Origin: Polynucleobacter sp. Adler-ghost
GTDB taxonomy: Bacteria > Pseudomonadota > Gammaproteobacteria > Burkholderiales > Burkholderiaceae
Length of the DNA stretch: 64,000 nucleotides
Assembly: GCF_018688495.1 (NCBI RefSeq)
Contig: NZ_CP061320.1
Span: 716,586-780,585, forward strand
Direction: 5' to 3'
In this document: positions 41,436 through 50,839 of the stretch, piece after piece
How the letters are laid out: every line of letters starts with the position of its first letter
Numbering within the stretch: position 1 is the stretch's first letter
Made by a program: the position numbers and the translations under genes
The notes under the pieces: model-generated
What the model was told of the DNA's origin: nothing
Seen by the model: the letters and a program-made list of their open reading frames with translations, nothing else
The model's database searches: none

Positions 41436-42434
41436 ATGATCAATCAAGCCCCCAAACGGATTTTGCGCAGATTCGCTTTCTTGGCACTGGGTATCTGTAG
41501 CACTTTGTCATTGACTGCTCATGCTCAGCAGGCCTTCCCAAGCAAACCCATTCGCTTAATTGTCGGATTTGCTCCTGGTGGTGGCACGGATATTGTGGCT
41601 CGAGCTATTGCTCCCAAGATGAGTGAAATCTTAGGCCAAAGCGTCGTGATTGAAAATAAATCGGGTGCAGCCGGAACGATTGGTGCAGACCTCGTCGCCA
41701 AATCTAGTCCAGATGGTCACACCCTACTCATGGGCCACTCTAACTCGAATGCGATTTCTCCATTTGTTCTGAAGAATGTACCTTACAACCCAGCAACTGA
41801 TTTCACGCCAATCACCTATTTAGGTTATGTACCAAACGTGTTGGTAGTTAAATCTTCTCTGCCAGTGAACTCGGTGGCGCAATTGATTTCTTTGGCCAAG
41901 CAAAACCCAGGTCAGATGACTTATGGCTCCTCAGGAATCGGTAGTACCCAGCATCTAGCGGGCGCTTTATTCTCGAAGATTGCCGGCGTAGAAATGAATC
42001 ACGTGCCCTATAAAGGTAGCGGTCAGGCGATTGTTGATTTATTGGGCGGTCAAATCACAATGAACTTTGATACCTTGCCGCCAAACTTGCAGCAGATTCG
42101 TCAAGGTAATTTGAAAGCTTTGGCAATCTCTACTCCGAAACGCTTAGCCTTATTACCGAACGTTCCTACATTTAATGAAGTGGGTATTGTTGGCTTTGAT
42201 GTGACAAACTGGTATTCCGTGATGGGGCCCAAAGGCATGGATCCTGCAGTCGTCAATAAGATTGATTTAGCCGTAAAAGCAGCCACCAATGATCCGGAGA
42301 TCAAGAAAACATTGGATGCTCAAGGCTTACAACCAGAAGGTCCAGCAACGCCAGCAGCCTTTAATTTGTTTCTCGCAGGTGAGTTGGCGAAGTATCAGCG
42401 CTTGGTCAAGAGCTTGAATATCAAGGCTGAATAA
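41436..42434 (+). CDS. Bug-type (tripartite tricarboxylate transporter) substrate-binding protein
   Basis: A 332-residue periplasmic protein with signal peptide ending LTAHAQQ. The family block FPSKPIRLIVGFAPGGGTDIVARAIAPKMSEILGQSVVIENKSGAAGTIGADLVAKSSPDG is complete, as are YGSSGIGSTQHLAG and HVPYKGSGQAIVDLLGGQI. It binds a carboxylate, possibly for a TctAB-type permease that is not in this window; orphan copies are common in Burkholderiales. The CoA-transferase gene is divergent from it and may act on the same substrate. Confidence 0.92.
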   Translation: MINQAPKRILRRFAFLALGICSTLSLTAHAQQAFPSKPIRLIVGFAPGGGTDIVARAIAPKMSEILGQSVVIENKSGAAGTIGADLVAKSSPDGHTLLMGHSNSNAISPFVLKNVPYNPATDFTPITYLGYVPNVLVVKSSLPVNSVAQLISLAKQNPGQMTYGSSGIGSTQHLAGALFSKIAGVEMNHVPYKGSGQAIVDLLGGQITMNFDTLPPNLQQIRQGNLKALAISTPKRLALLPNVPTFNEVGIVGFDVTNWYSVMGPKGMDPAVVNKIDLAVKAATNDPEIKKTLDAQGLQPEGPATPAAFNLFLAGELAKYQRLVKSLNIKAE

Positions 42435-42490
42435 TTGATTTCCTGTTTTTTTATCAAACTAGCTTAGCTAATTGGGCTATAGTATTCATC

Positions 42491-42520
42491 AACCCTCTCT
42501 CTTGAATGAGGGAGGGTTTT
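42491..42520 (+). terminator. Hairpin with T-run ahead of the enoyl-CoA hydratase gene
   Basis: AACCCTCTCTC, TTGAAT, GAGGGAGGGTT then TTTTT, one mismatch in the stem. It is a good terminator for the Bug gene, yet ends only about ten bases before the next ATG and contains the only purine-rich ribosome-site-like sequence, so it may also affect translation there. Confidence 0.75.
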
Positions 42521-42527
42521 TTATTCC

Positions 42528-43331
42528 ATGACAACAACCATAGACTCCACCCCAGATCGTATTGCCGAAGTGCGTTTAGAGCTTCGCAATCACATTGCAT
42601 ACATTACTTTTGACCATATTGCTGCGCGCAATGCAATGACAGTAGGAATGTATCAAAGCCTGAAATCGATTTGCGAGGATTTGGTTAAGAGCTCTTCGGC
42701 CAGAGTTGCCATTTTGAGAGGTGCTGGCGGTAAGTCTTTTGTCTCGGGAAGTGATATCGCTCAGTTCTCTAGTTTTAGTTCTGGTGAAGATGGTATTCGT
42801 TATGAAGAGGGTATTGATACTTATCTCGCACCTTTAGCCATGTTGCCTATTCCAACGATTGCAGTTATTGATGGGATGGCGGTTGGCGGGGGTCTTGCAA
42901 TTGCTAGTTGCTGCGATTTCAGAATCTCTACACCTGATGCGCGTTTCGGAGTGCCGATTGCCAAAACACTGGGTAACTGTTTATCTGCTAGCAACGTTGC
43001 CTGGCTCGTTGCGCACTTGGGTATCAATATCGTGAAGCGCATGCTCTTATTAGCAGAGTTGGTGACTGCACCCGAGCTACTTAAACAAGGTTATCTCTTG
43101 GCCACCCATCCCGCCCAAGCCCTTGAGAATGAGTCAAATCAGCTGGCTGAGCGCTTAATGAGTTTGGCGCCAATCACGCAAAAATCTAGCAAGCAAACTC
43201 TTGCACGAATCATCAAAAATAATTTACCCGATTGCAGCGATCTCATTCGTGAGTGCTATGGCAGTGACGATTTTAAGAATGGCGTTGCTGCATTTTTGGA
43301 TGGTAAGCCGCCCACCTGGACTGGCAAGTAA
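42528..43331 (+). CDS. Enoyl-CoA hydratase/isomerase family protein
   Basis: A 267-residue crotonase-fold protein. LRNHIAYITFDHIAARNAMTVGMY is the N-terminal strand pair. ILRGAGGKSFVSGSDIAQF gives the first oxyanion-hole region and IDGMAVGGGLAIASCCDFRI the second. Catalytic Glu pairs of true hydratases are not obvious at the usual positions (RFGVPIAKTLGNCLSA), so isomerase, hydrolase or other crotonase reactions are possible. The C-terminus DDFKNGVAAFLDGKPPTW is typical. The upstream hairpin leaves little room for a normal leader. Confidence 0.85.
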   Translation: MTTTIDSTPDRIAEVRLELRNHIAYITFDHIAARNAMTVGMYQSLKSICEDLVKSSSARVAILRGAGGKSFVSGSDIAQFSSFSSGEDGIRYEEGIDTYLAPLAMLPIPTIAVIDGMAVGGGLAIASCCDFRISTPDARFGVPIAKTLGNCLSASNVAWLVAHLGINIVKRMLLLAELVTAPELLKQGYLLATHPAQALENESNQLAERLMSLAPITQKSSKQTLARIIKNNLPDCSDLIRECYGSDDFKNGVAAFLDGKPPTWTGK

Positions 43332-43359
43332 TTTAAATTTCCAGACAAGTACCCAGTTT

Positions 43360-44577
43360 TTATAAAAACAGCTCTTGTAAGTTGTTGAGGAAGCGCAATC
43401 CTTGTTCGGTTGCTTTGAGCTTGTTGGGATTGGGATCTAATAAACCTTTTTTACTCGCCTCATCTAACCCTTTTGAGACTACATTGAGTGGCAAGCCGGT
43501 ACGCTCTTCAAATGTAACGGTGTCTACGCCATCAGTCAGGCGCAAGGTATTGAGCATGAATTCAAAAGGGAGATCTTTGGCCGAAATCTCTCTCGCTTCG
43601 ATTAAGGCATTGCCCTTGGTCTCCATCGCTTGCATATACGTTTCTGGATGACGTTCTCGTACCTGCCTTGTAATTTTGTCAGGGAAGGAAATCTTCCCGT
43701 GTGCACCTGCGCCAATTCCGATGTAATCACCAAAGCGCCAATAATTGAGATTATGTTTGCACTCCTGATCTTTTTTGGCATAAGCAGACACTTCATAGCG
43801 TCGATAGCCTGAAGCCTCAAGAAGTTTCAAGTTCTGCTCAAAGATCGCATCAATCTCATCTTCACTGGGAAGCTTTGGAGGGAAGCTTGCGAAGTACGTA
43901 TTTGGTTCTAGTGTTAAGTTATAAAAGGATAGATGCGGAGTCTTAAACGAGAGGGCAATTTCCATATCAGATCTTGCGGCTTCTAGACTTTGATTGGGTA
44001 AGCCAAACATGAGATCGAGATTAACGGATTTAAAGTGTTGCAGAGCAATCGCAATAGCGTGCTTGGCTTCTTCGCCATTATGGATGCGTCCTAAGGCTTT
44101 AAGTTGCGCATCCTGAAAGCTCTGAATGCCTAAAGAGACGCGATTAATTCCTGCTTGAGCAAAGCCAGCAAACTTATCGGTCTCCACTGAGTCTGGATTA
44201 GCTTCCATCGTAATCTCGCAATCGGGCTCTAGGTTCACCCGTGCCCGAATGGCCGAAAGGAGTTCATTCATGCCATTGGCAGATAACAAGCTTGGCGTGC
44301 CGCCGCCAATAAACATGCTATGCACTTGACGACCCCAGATGCGAGGGAGCTCAGTCTCTAGATCAGTAATGAGGGCCTTGATATAACGCGCTTCATCAAA
44401 GCCTTGCTTGCCATCTTTAATTTGATGTGAGTTGAAATCGCAGTAAGGACATTTCTTTTCACACCATGGAAAGTGAATGTACAAAGACAGCGGGGGTAGG
44501 GCAGTGAGTTTTGGCTGCGTAGCCAAAATAGAATTAAGTGTATTGAGCACGGATTTGGAGTTGAGTAATGAGTTCAA
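43360..44577 (-). CDS. hemW: Heme chaperone HemW (radical SAM)
   Basis: A 405-residue protein. LSLYIHFPWCEKKCPYCDFNSHQ holds the CxxxCxxC [4Fe-4S] motif, which lacks the extra Cys of true HemN. MFIGGGTPSLLS, EITMEANPDSVE, GINRVSLGIQSFQDAQLKALGR, NLDLMFGLPNQ and YWRFGDYIGIGAGAHG follow in the usual order, with the HemN C-terminal domain at the end. It binds heme and delivers it to membrane targets rather than oxidising coproporphyrinogen. The gene overlaps the end of rdgB by 44 bases; no later in-frame Met lies before the catalytic motif. Confidence 0.92.
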   Translation of the reverse strand: MNSLLNSKSVLNTLNSILATQPKLTALPPLSLYIHFPWCEKKCPYCDFNSHQIKDGKQGFDEARYIKALITDLETELPRIWGRQVHSMFIGGGTPSLLSANGMNELLSAIRARVNLEPDCEITMEANPDSVETDKFAGFAQAGINRVSLGIQSFQDAQLKALGRIHNGEEAKHAIAIALQHFKSVNLDLMFGLPNQSLEAARSDMEIALSFKTPHLSFYNLTLEPNTYFASFPPKLPSEDEIDAIFEQNLKLLEASGYRRYEVSAYAKKDQECKHNLNYWRFGDYIGIGAGAHGKISFPDKITRQVRERHPETYMQAMETKGNALIEAREISAKDLPFEFMLNTLRLTDGVDTVTFEERTGLPLNVVSKGLDEASKKGLLDPNPNKLKATEQGLRFLNNLQELFL

Positions 44578-45136
44578 GCAAGGCTTGGCCTCGATGACTA
44601 ATCTGGTTTTTCTCAGCAGGCTCTAATTGGGCAACAGTTTTGCCTAGCTCTGGTATAAAAAAGTGGGGGTCATAACCAAAGCCACGATCACCCTGAGCAT
44701 TGTCAATTACTTGCCCATACCAGCGGGCTTGCACAATGAGTGGCTCTGGATCCTTAGCGCTATTGACCATCACAAGAGCACAAACATAGTGCGCTCCACG
44801 ATCAGATTTGCCCTGTAAGGCTGCAACCAGCTTCTGATTATTGGCCGCATTATCGCCATCAAGCCCTGCATAACGCGCTGAATGCACTCCAGGCGCTCCA
44901 TCTAATGCATGGGCACAAATACCGGAGTCATCCGCGAGTGCAGGTAAGCCACTCGCAGCGCTGGCATGGCGGGCCTTAGCAAGCGCATTCTCAACAAACG
45001 TGTAGTGCGGCTCTTCCGCCGCCGGAATGCCCAACTCACCTTGAGGAATGACCTGAAAATGGAAGGGCTCCAGGAGTTCCTGAAATTCGCGGACCTTGCC
45101 AGCATTGTTAGAGGCGAGAACGAGCTTTTGCACCAT
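44534..45136 (-). CDS. rdgB: Non-canonical purine NTP pyrophosphatase
   Basis: A 200-residue Ham1/RdgB enzyme. LVLASNNAGKVREFQELL is the substrate loop. TFVENALAKARHASAASGLPALADDSGICAHALDGAPGVHSARYAG carries the metal-binding acidic residues, and GDRGFGYDPHFFIPELGKTVAQLEPAEKNQISHRGQAL is the C-terminal signature. It removes ITP, dITP and XTP from the nucleotide pool. It is downstream of rph by 14 bases and overlaps hemW; the rph-rdgB-hemW order is widely conserved. Confidence 0.95.
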   Translation of the reverse strand: MVQKLVLASNNAGKVREFQELLEPFHFQVIPQGELGIPAAEEPHYTFVENALAKARHASAASGLPALADDSGICAHALDGAPGVHSARYAGLDGDNAANNQKLVAALQGKSDRGAHYVCALVMVNSAKDPEPLIVQARWYGQVIDNAQGDRGFGYDPHFFIPELGKTVAQLEPAEKNQISHRGQALLELITQLQIRAQYT

Positions 45137-45150
45137 CGACCTTTAAGCTT

Positions 45151-45882
45151 TTATTTGAAAGCTTCTTTTTGTAGCTGAGTTAAATCACGGATACCTTCTT
45201 CGGCCAGATCTAATAAAGCATTTAATTCGGTGCGGGAGAAAGCAGGACCCTCAGCAGTACCTTGCACTTCAATCATGCCGCCTTTGCCAGTCATGACTAC
45301 ATTCATATCGGTATCGCAAGAGGAGTCCTCTGGATAATCCAAATCCAGGACGGGAACTCCATGGTAGATGCCAACAGAAATCGCAGCAACGCTATCGATG
45401 ATGGGGTCAGCTTTCAGGGCACCACTTTCAAGCAGGGTATTGATCGCATCACGAGCTGCAACATAAGCACCGGTAATCGATGCGGTTCGTGTTCCACCGT
45501 CGGCCTGTAAGACATCGCAATCTAAATGGATTGTTCTTTCACCTAAAACTTTCAAATCAAAGACACTGCGCATCGCACGGCCGATCAAACGCTGAATCTC
45601 TTGTGTGCGACCAGATTGTTTGCCACGAGCGGCTTCACGGTCACTGCGGGTGTGGGTGGAACGGGGGAGCATGCCGTACTCAGCTGTAACCCAACCTTCA
45701 CCAGAGCCTTTTTTATGGGGAGGCACCTTTTCCAGGACGCTGGCTGTGCAGAGTACCTTCGTATCGCCAAACGCAATCAATACAGAGCCTTCCGCATGCT
45801 TGGTAAAAGCGCGGCTGATGCTCACAGGGCGCAATTGGGTTGGGGTGCGGCCACTGGGGCGGGTGATGTTGGGCTGAGTCAT
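45151..45882 (-). CDS. rph: Ribonuclease PH
   Basis: A 243-residue enzyme of normal length. [97 protein letters not shown] and [32 protein letters not shown] are all present with the catalytic acidic and phosphate-binding Arg residues. It trims tRNA 3' ends by phosphorolysis. It is divergent from yicC, with a short 32-base intergenic region. Confidence 0.96.
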   Translation of the reverse strand: MTQPNITRPSGRTPTQLRPVSISRAFTKHAEGSVLIAFGDTKVLCTASVLEKVPPHKKGSGEGWVTAEYGMLPRSTHTRSDREAARGKQSGRTQEIQRLIGRAMRSVFDLKVLGERTIHLDCDVLQADGGTRTASITGAYVAARDAINTLLESGALKADPIIDSVAAISVGIYHGVPVLDLDYPEDSSCDTDMNVVMTGKGGMIEVQGTAEGPAFSRTELNALLDLAEEGIRDLTQLQKEAFK

Positions 45883-45914
45883 GGGGAGTTGTCCTAAAGA
45901 TCTACAATGTCCCT

Positions 45915-46856
45915 ATGATATCGAGCATGACTGGTTATGGCAGCGCTTCTCGCCAAGTCTCCCTAGGAGCTGGCGTAGTGGCTGATCTGCAAGTGGAATG
46001 TCGGGCTGTAAATAGCCGCTTTCTGGATTTGGGCTTTCGTCTTCCGGACGAGTGTCGCGGGGCCGAGCCTGCCTTACGAGAGCTAGCTACGCAAAGCCTT
46101 TCTCGAGGTAAGGTCGAGTTTCGAGCTGCTTGGCGTGTTAATTCGGGTGCCGCTGGAGCAGCTAAAGCAAACCCCCATGCCTTGGGCGCCTTAAATAAAG
46201 ACCGCCTAGATGCGCTGTATACCCTGCAAGAACATGCTCAAGTAGCCTTTCCGAATGCAGAAGCGTTGCGTATCGCTGATATTTTGCGTTGGCCCGGAAT
46301 TGTTTCCGAGCCGAGGGGTGAGGAAGAAGGCTGGATTACCGCTACCGTTGAAGCTGGGCGCGCTGCTCTAGCTGCCCTAATGGATAGTCGCCATGCCGAA
46401 GGTAAGGCTTTGACTACAGTACTAAGCAATATCACTAGCAAGATGCGGGAGATTGTGAAGGTGCTTGAGCCAAAGCTTCCCCTTTACGTTTCCCAGTATC
46501 AAGAAAAACTCACCGAGCGTCTATCTGAGGCCTTAGCTGCCCAAGAGCAAGGAAAGGGTAATGGCGGGTCTGGCACTGAGCTGATGGAGCGAATCCGACA
46601 AGAGGTTGTGCTCTATGCAGTCCGTATCGATGTGGCGGAAGAGTTTGCGCGCTTAAAGACCCATCTTCAAGTAGTGGACACCGCCTTAGCAGGCAAAGGT
46701 CCGGTAGGCAAGCGCTTGGATTTCTTGATGCAGGAATTAAACCGTGAAGCCAATACCTTGAGCTCCAAATCTGTTTCAGAAGAATGCACGCAAGCTGCTT
46801 TAGAGCTCAAGCTGTTGATTGAGCAGATGCGTGAACAAGTGCAAAATTTAGAGTAA
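45915..46856 (+). CDS. yicC: YicC family endoribonuclease
   Basis: A 313-residue protein. ISSMTGYGSASRQ at the N-terminus, VECRAVNSRFLDLGFRLPDECRGAEPALRELATQSLSRGKVEF, and the C-terminal DUF1732 part (IDVAEEFARLKTHLQVVDTALAGKGPVGKRLDFLMQELNREANTLSSKS) define the family. Homologues are RNases acting on small RNAs. It starts the yicC-gmk-rpoZ-spoT cluster on the plus strand, 20 bases ahead of gmk. Confidence 0.94.
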   Translation: MISSMTGYGSASRQVSLGAGVVADLQVECRAVNSRFLDLGFRLPDECRGAEPALRELATQSLSRGKVEFRAAWRVNSGAAGAAKANPHALGALNKDRLDALYTLQEHAQVAFPNAEALRIADILRWPGIVSEPRGEEEGWITATVEAGRAALAALMDSRHAEGKALTTVLSNITSKMREIVKVLEPKLPLYVSQYQEKLTERLSEALAAQEQGKGNGGSGTELMERIRQEVVLYAVRIDVAEEFARLKTHLQVVDTALAGKGPVGKRLDFLMQELNREANTLSSKSVSEECTQAALELKLLIEQMREQVQNLE

Positions 46857-46876
46857 TTGATATTTAAATAATCACT

Positions 46877-47527
46877 ATGGCTAGCCCGAAAACTAAACCC
46901 AATCTCTCGCCCGCCTATCAAGGCAGTATGCTGATGATCGTTGCGCCTTCTGGCGCTGGTAAGTCTTCTCTAGTCAATGCTCTATTGCAAGAAGACGCAG
47001 CCCTTAAGCTTTCACTTTCAACAACAACTCGCGCACCAAGACCGGGTGAAGTGGATGGAAAGGACTATCGCTTTATCAAGAGGGCTGAGTTTATTGCGGA
47101 GCGTGACCAAGGTCATTTTTTAGAACACGCTGAAGTGCACGGTAATTTTTACGGTACTTCCAAAGCCTGGATTGAGACTCAGATGAAAACCGGGCGCGAT
47201 GTGATGTTAGAAATCGACTGGCAGGGCGCACAGCAGATTCGTCAAATCATTCCTGAAGTGCAGTGGATCTTTATCTTCCCACCTTCATTTGAAGCTCTAG
47301 AGGAGCGCCTGCGCAAACGGGGTCAGGATGATGAGGCCACCATTCAGAGAAGATTGGCTGCAGCGCATTTAGAGCTCCAGCATGCTCATGAGGCTGATTT
47401 CATCGTGATCAACGATGATTTTGAGCGGGCATTAATTGATTTGCGGCATGTAGTTGCTGCCAGCCGCCTGCGCTCAGGGCCGATTATGGCGCGTAACCCT
47501 GCGCTTTTGAAGCGCCTCGGAGTCTAA
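46877..47527 (+). CDS. gmk: Guanylate kinase
   Basis: A 216-residue kinase. P-loop MLMIVAPSGAGKSSLVNALL, LSLSTTTRAPRPGEVDGKDYRFI, GHFLEHAEVHGNFYGTSKAWIE, LEIDWQGAQQIR, the IFPPSFEALEERLRKRGQDD lid and DFIVINDDFERALIDLR match the family throughout. It converts GMP to GDP. It lies between yicC and rpoZ, the usual order in proteobacteria. Confidence 0.96.
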   Translation: MASPKTKPNLSPAYQGSMLMIVAPSGAGKSSLVNALLQEDAALKLSLSTTTRAPRPGEVDGKDYRFIKRAEFIAERDQGHFLEHAEVHGNFYGTSKAWIETQMKTGRDVMLEIDWQGAQQIRQIIPEVQWIFIFPPSFEALEERLRKRGQDDEATIQRRLAAAHLELQHAHEADFIVINDDFERALIDLRHVVAASRLRSGPIMARNPALLKRLGV

Positions 47528-47572
47528 TCAGTTATCCTATGGGTATTAAAGCTAAATTTAAGTGAGTCCAGC

Positions 47573-47776
47573 ATGGCCCGTATTACTGTAGAAGATTGTC
47601 TAAAAACTATCCCCAATCGTTTTGAGCTGGTATTGGCCGCGACTTATCGCGCACGTCAATTAGTTCAAGGTCACTCCCCACGTGTTGAGTCCAGAGATAA
47701 AGCAACTGTAGTTGCGTTGCGTGAAGTTGCTGCTGGTGTAACCGACCGTGACATGTTGACCAAAGTACCTTTGTAA
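47573..47776 (+). CDS. rpoZ: RNA polymerase omega subunit
   Basis: A 67-residue protein with the full omega signature: [33 protein letters not shown], then [16 protein letters not shown]. It helps assemble the beta-prime subunit of RNA polymerase and in some species takes part in the ppGpp response. It is directly followed by spoT. Confidence 0.96.
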   Translation: MARITVEDCLKTIPNRFELVLAATYRARQLVQGHSPRVESRDKATVVALREVAAGVTDRDMLTKVPL

Positions 47777-47791
47777 TTCAGGGGTTCCGTT

Positions 47792-50137
47792 GTGGAGCTC
47801 CCCTTAGGCGACCCAAACACATCGGAACTCAAAGGTCAGATCTCGCCTCAAGAGATCGCTAATAGCGAAAACTCTTCCATCATCGCGACTTTGTTGGCTC
47901 AGTCGAGTAGACACCTTTTTGGCCCAACTTCTGCGCCTACCTTACCCTTAAAGCATCAAGTTGTTTCGATTGATGGATTGATTTCTAAACTGGGCTATCT
48001 CAAGCCTGATGAAGTGGTCTTGATTAAGCAAGCCTTTCATTTTGCTGATGCGGCTCACCTTGGGCAGTACCGCCATAGTGGTGAGCCTTATATTACCCAT
48101 CCTGTAGCAGTTGCTGAACTGTGTGCTACTTGGCGATTGGACGCGTCTTCCATCATGGCAGCCTTAATGCATGATGTGATTGAGGATACGGGTTGTACTC
48201 AAGCAGACCTAGTTGGTAAGTTTGGTAGCAAAGTGGCTGAACTCGTAGAGGGCCTAACTAAGCTCGATAAGCTGGAATTCCAAAGTCACGCTGAGGCACA
48301 AGCTGAAAGCTTTCGCAAGATGTTTATGGCCATGGCGCGCGATGTTCGGGTCATTTTGGTCAAGCTTGCTGATCGTACGCACAATATGCGCACGCTTGAT
48401 GCCGTCCCAATGGAAAAGCGTCGCCGAGTGGCTGCTGAGACAATTGAGATCTACGCTCCGATTGCGCACCGCTTAGGTCTCAATATCATTTACCGCGACT
48501 TACAGGACTTGAGTTTTCGTTACTCCATGCCAATGCGTTTTAGGGTGATTGAGGATGCAGTGAAGCGGGCGCGCGGTAATCGTAAAGAGATGGTAGAGAA
48601 GATTTTGCAGAACGCTCGAATGGCCTTTGCAAAAGTGAATCTCGAAGTTGATTTACAAGGTCGAGAAAAAACACTTTTTAGTATTTACAACAAAATGCGC
48701 AACAAGCAATTGAGCTTTTCTCAAGTGCTCGATGTGTACGCCTTCAGGGTCACTGTCCATTCGATTGATGAGTGCTATCGTGCGCTCGGCATATTGCATG
48801 CACTCTATAAGCCGATGCCTGGGAAGTTTAAGGATTACATTGCGATTCCTAAACTCAATGGTTATCAGTCTTTGCATACGACACTATTGGGTCCATCCGG
48901 AGTACCAGTAGAGTTTCAGATACGTACTGGCGATATGCATGCGGTTGCTGAAGCGGGTGTTGCTGCGCACTGGGCCTATAAAGATGGTGGTCCCGATATT
49001 AGCGAGGTGCAAAACCGTGCTCATCAATGGCTGCAATCTTTAATTGATATTCAGGATAGCAGTGGTGACTCTCAAGAATTCTTGGAGCACGTCAAAATTG
49101 ATCTGTTCCCAGATGCGGTGTATGTCTTTACGCCGAAAGGGCAGATTAGAGCCTTGCCACGTGGCGCTACTGCTCTCGATTTTGCTTACTCCATTCATAG
49201 TGATGTAGGTAATACCTGCGTAGCAGTCAAGATTAATGGCATGCAGTTGCCCTTGCGTAGCGAGCTAAAGAACAGCGATATTGTTGAGGTAGTGACATCT
49301 GCGAACTCCCAACCTAACCCAGGTTGGCTAGCATTTGTGAGGACGGGTAAAGCCCGTGCATCGATTCGTCATTCACTCAAAACCAAGCACTATGCCGAGT
49401 CTTTGCAGTTAGGTGAACGTCTTTTGGCTAGCGCATTACGTCAGCAGGGAGTTGATGCTGGACTACTATCGCCAGAGCTCTGGGAAAAGTTATTGCATTG
49501 GACTGGCGATAAAACGCGAGAAGAAGCTTGTGTCAACATTGCCTTGGGCCGTAGATCCTCTCAAGAGCTGGCAATTCGCTTGAAGATTTTGATTGATGAT
49601 GAGGGTGGCTCTGATCAAATGCGCTTGGGCGCAGCAGATTGGGTCTCACCTCAACAAGAGATAGCTTCACACCACCATCAGCGTCAGGCTATTTTGGTGG
49701 ATGGTCGCGAAGGCAATTCAATTAGCTTTCAAACTTGCTGCCATCCGATTCCGGGCGACAACATCATTGGCTATCTTGGTAAGGGTGAGGGTTTACAGGT
49801 CCACACTAATGACTGCCAAGTAGCCCTCAGAATGCTCTCCAAGGATAGTGATAAGTGGGTAGAGGTTGAGTGGGGCAAAGAGGTTAATCGGGAGTTTGAG
49901 GTGGACCTCGCAATTGATACACGCCAAGGTAAAGGCGTATTGGCTAGAGTAGCAAGTAGTGTGACTGCTGCAGACTCCAACATCATGAATGTATCCATGG
50001 ATGATCGCTACAAAGAAGATGCCGTCACAATTCGATTCACTATTCAAGTATCAGACCGTCTGCACCTCTCTAAAGTCATGCGTAGTTTGCGTGCGAACCA
50101 TGATGTGATGCGTGTGACCCGCGTACGGGTTAGCTAA
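47792..50137 (+). CDS. spoT: Bifunctional (p)ppGpp synthetase/hydrolase
   Basis: A 781-residue RSH protein with a GTG start, 15 bases after rpoZ. The HD hydrolase domain has HSGEPYITHPVAVAELCATW and the intact metal site MHDVIEDTG. The synthetase domain has REKTLFSIYNKM, DVYAFRVTV and LNGYQSLHTT. TGS (VYVFTPKGQIRALPRGATALDFAYSIHSDVG) and the zinc-finger-like CCHPIPGDNIIGYL precede a C-terminal ACT domain (ARVASSVTAADSNIMNVSM). Both activities look intact, so it can make and degrade the alarmone. Confidence 0.96.
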   Translation: MELPLGDPNTSELKGQISPQEIANSENSSIIATLLAQSSRHLFGPTSAPTLPLKHQVVSIDGLISKLGYLKPDEVVLIKQAFHFADAAHLGQYRHSGEPYITHPVAVAELCATWRLDASSIMAALMHDVIEDTGCTQADLVGKFGSKVAELVEGLTKLDKLEFQSHAEAQAESFRKMFMAMARDVRVILVKLADRTHNMRTLDAVPMEKRRRVAAETIEIYAPIAHRLGLNIIYRDLQDLSFRYSMPMRFRVIEDAVKRARGNRKEMVEKILQNARMAFAKVNLEVDLQGREKTLFSIYNKMRNKQLSFSQVLDVYAFRVTVHSIDECYRALGILHALYKPMPGKFKDYIAIPKLNGYQSLHTTLLGPSGVPVEFQIRTGDMHAVAEAGVAAHWAYKDGGPDISEVQNRAHQWLQSLIDIQDSSGDSQEFLEHVKIDLFPDAVYVFTPKGQIRALPRGATALDFAYSIHSDVGNTCVAVKINGMQLPLRSELKNSDIVEVVTSANSQPNPGWLAFVRTGKARASIRHSLKTKHYAESLQLGERLLASALRQQGVDAGLLSPELWEKLLHWTGDKTREEACVNIALGRRSSQELAIRLKILIDDEGGSDQMRLGAADWVSPQQEIASHHHQRQAILVDGREGNSISFQTCCHPIPGDNIIGYLGKGEGLQVHTNDCQVALRMLSKDSDKWVEVEWGKEVNREFEVDLAIDTRQGKGVLARVASSVTAADSNIMNVSMDDRYKEDAVTIRFTIQVSDRLHLSKVMRSLRANHDVMRVTRVRVS

Positions 50138-50154
50138 GCTCCTGTAAATACCTA

Positions 50155-50655
50155 TTATCTGTACTGTATTTCCAGGATTTCAATCTCAGTTGGACCGGTT
50201 GGCGTCTGAATTTTGACGCAATCACCTAGGCGCGACTTGATTAAGGCTTTGGCTATCGGCGATACCCAGCTAACGTGACCCAAATCTAAATTAACCTCAT
50301 CGACGCCTACAATCGTGATGCTTGTCTTTTTGCCAGCATCTGCACCTTCCAAGTTCTCATAAGTAACGGTAGCCCCAAAAAAGACCTGATCGGCATCTGC
50401 TTCACCCGATTTTCGAGCCTGGTTATCGACAACGACAGCAAATTCAAGGCGCTGGTTAAGGAAGCGAATCCGGCGATCTATCTCCCGAAGTCGCTTTTTT
50501 CCATAAATATAGTCACCATTCTCGGAGCGGTCACCATTAGAGGCGGCCCAGTGGACAACCTTGACAACCTCTGGCCGATCCAGGTTTAAGAGCTGTAAAA
50601 GCTCACTTTTAATGCGCTCGTGACCGGCAGGCGTGATGTAGTTCTTCTCTTCCAT
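50155..50655 (-). CDS. greB: Transcription elongation factor GreB
   Basis: A 166-residue protein starting at 50655 (MEEKNYITPAGHERIKSELLQLL). The coiled-coil domain has RSENGDYIYGKKRLREIDRRIRFLNQRLE with the acidic tip, and FFGATVTYENLEG starts the C-terminal FKBP-like domain. GreB stimulates transcript cleavage by stalled polymerase. A longer frame to 50751 exists, but its extra 32 codons are antisense to the tRNA-Arg gene and produce the familiar spurious RLAGIEPTTPWF peptide. It is convergent with spoT. Confidence 0.95.
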   Translation of the reverse strand: MEEKNYITPAGHERIKSELLQLLNLDRPEVVKVVHWAASNGDRSENGDYIYGKKRLREIDRRIRFLNQRLEFAVVVDNQARKSGEADADQVFFGATVTYENLEGADAGKKTSITIVGVDEVNLDLGHVSWVSPIAKALIKSRLGDCVKIQTPTGPTEIEILEIQYR

Positions 50656-50673
50656 GGCATAATTATGGCTGTT

Positions 50674-50750
50674 GCGGCTGTAGCTCAGCTGGATAGAGTA
50701 CTTGGCTACGAACCAAGGGGTCGTGGGTTCAATTCCTGCCAGCCGCACCA
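50674..50750 (+). tRNA. tRNA-Arg (anticodon ACG)
   Basis: A 77-base tRNA with encoded CCA. GCGGCTG pairs with CAGCCGC; D-arm GCTCAGCTGGATAGAGT; anticodon loop TACGAAC carrying ACG (read as ICG); T-arm CGTGGGTTCAATTCCTG with one G-T pair. Confidence 0.97.
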
Positions 50751-50758
50751 ACCCTTAC

Positions 50759-50792
50759 AGGGCCTAGTTGAAAAACTGGGCCCTTTTTCTTT
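50759..50792 (+). terminator. Terminator after tRNA-Arg
   Basis: AGGGCCTAGTT, GAAA loop, AACTGGGCCCT then TTTTCTTTT: an 11-base stem with one wobble pair. Confidence 0.92.
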
Positions 50793-50839
50793 TATAGGCA
50801 TTTCATCGTGGCTTTATGTAGATCCCTTATAGTTTGTCT

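Noticed and set aside
50656..50751. 32-codon N-terminal extension of greB
   Set aside because: It is antisense to tRNA-Arg and gives the known spurious RLAGIEPTTPWF peptide; GreB begins normally at 50655.
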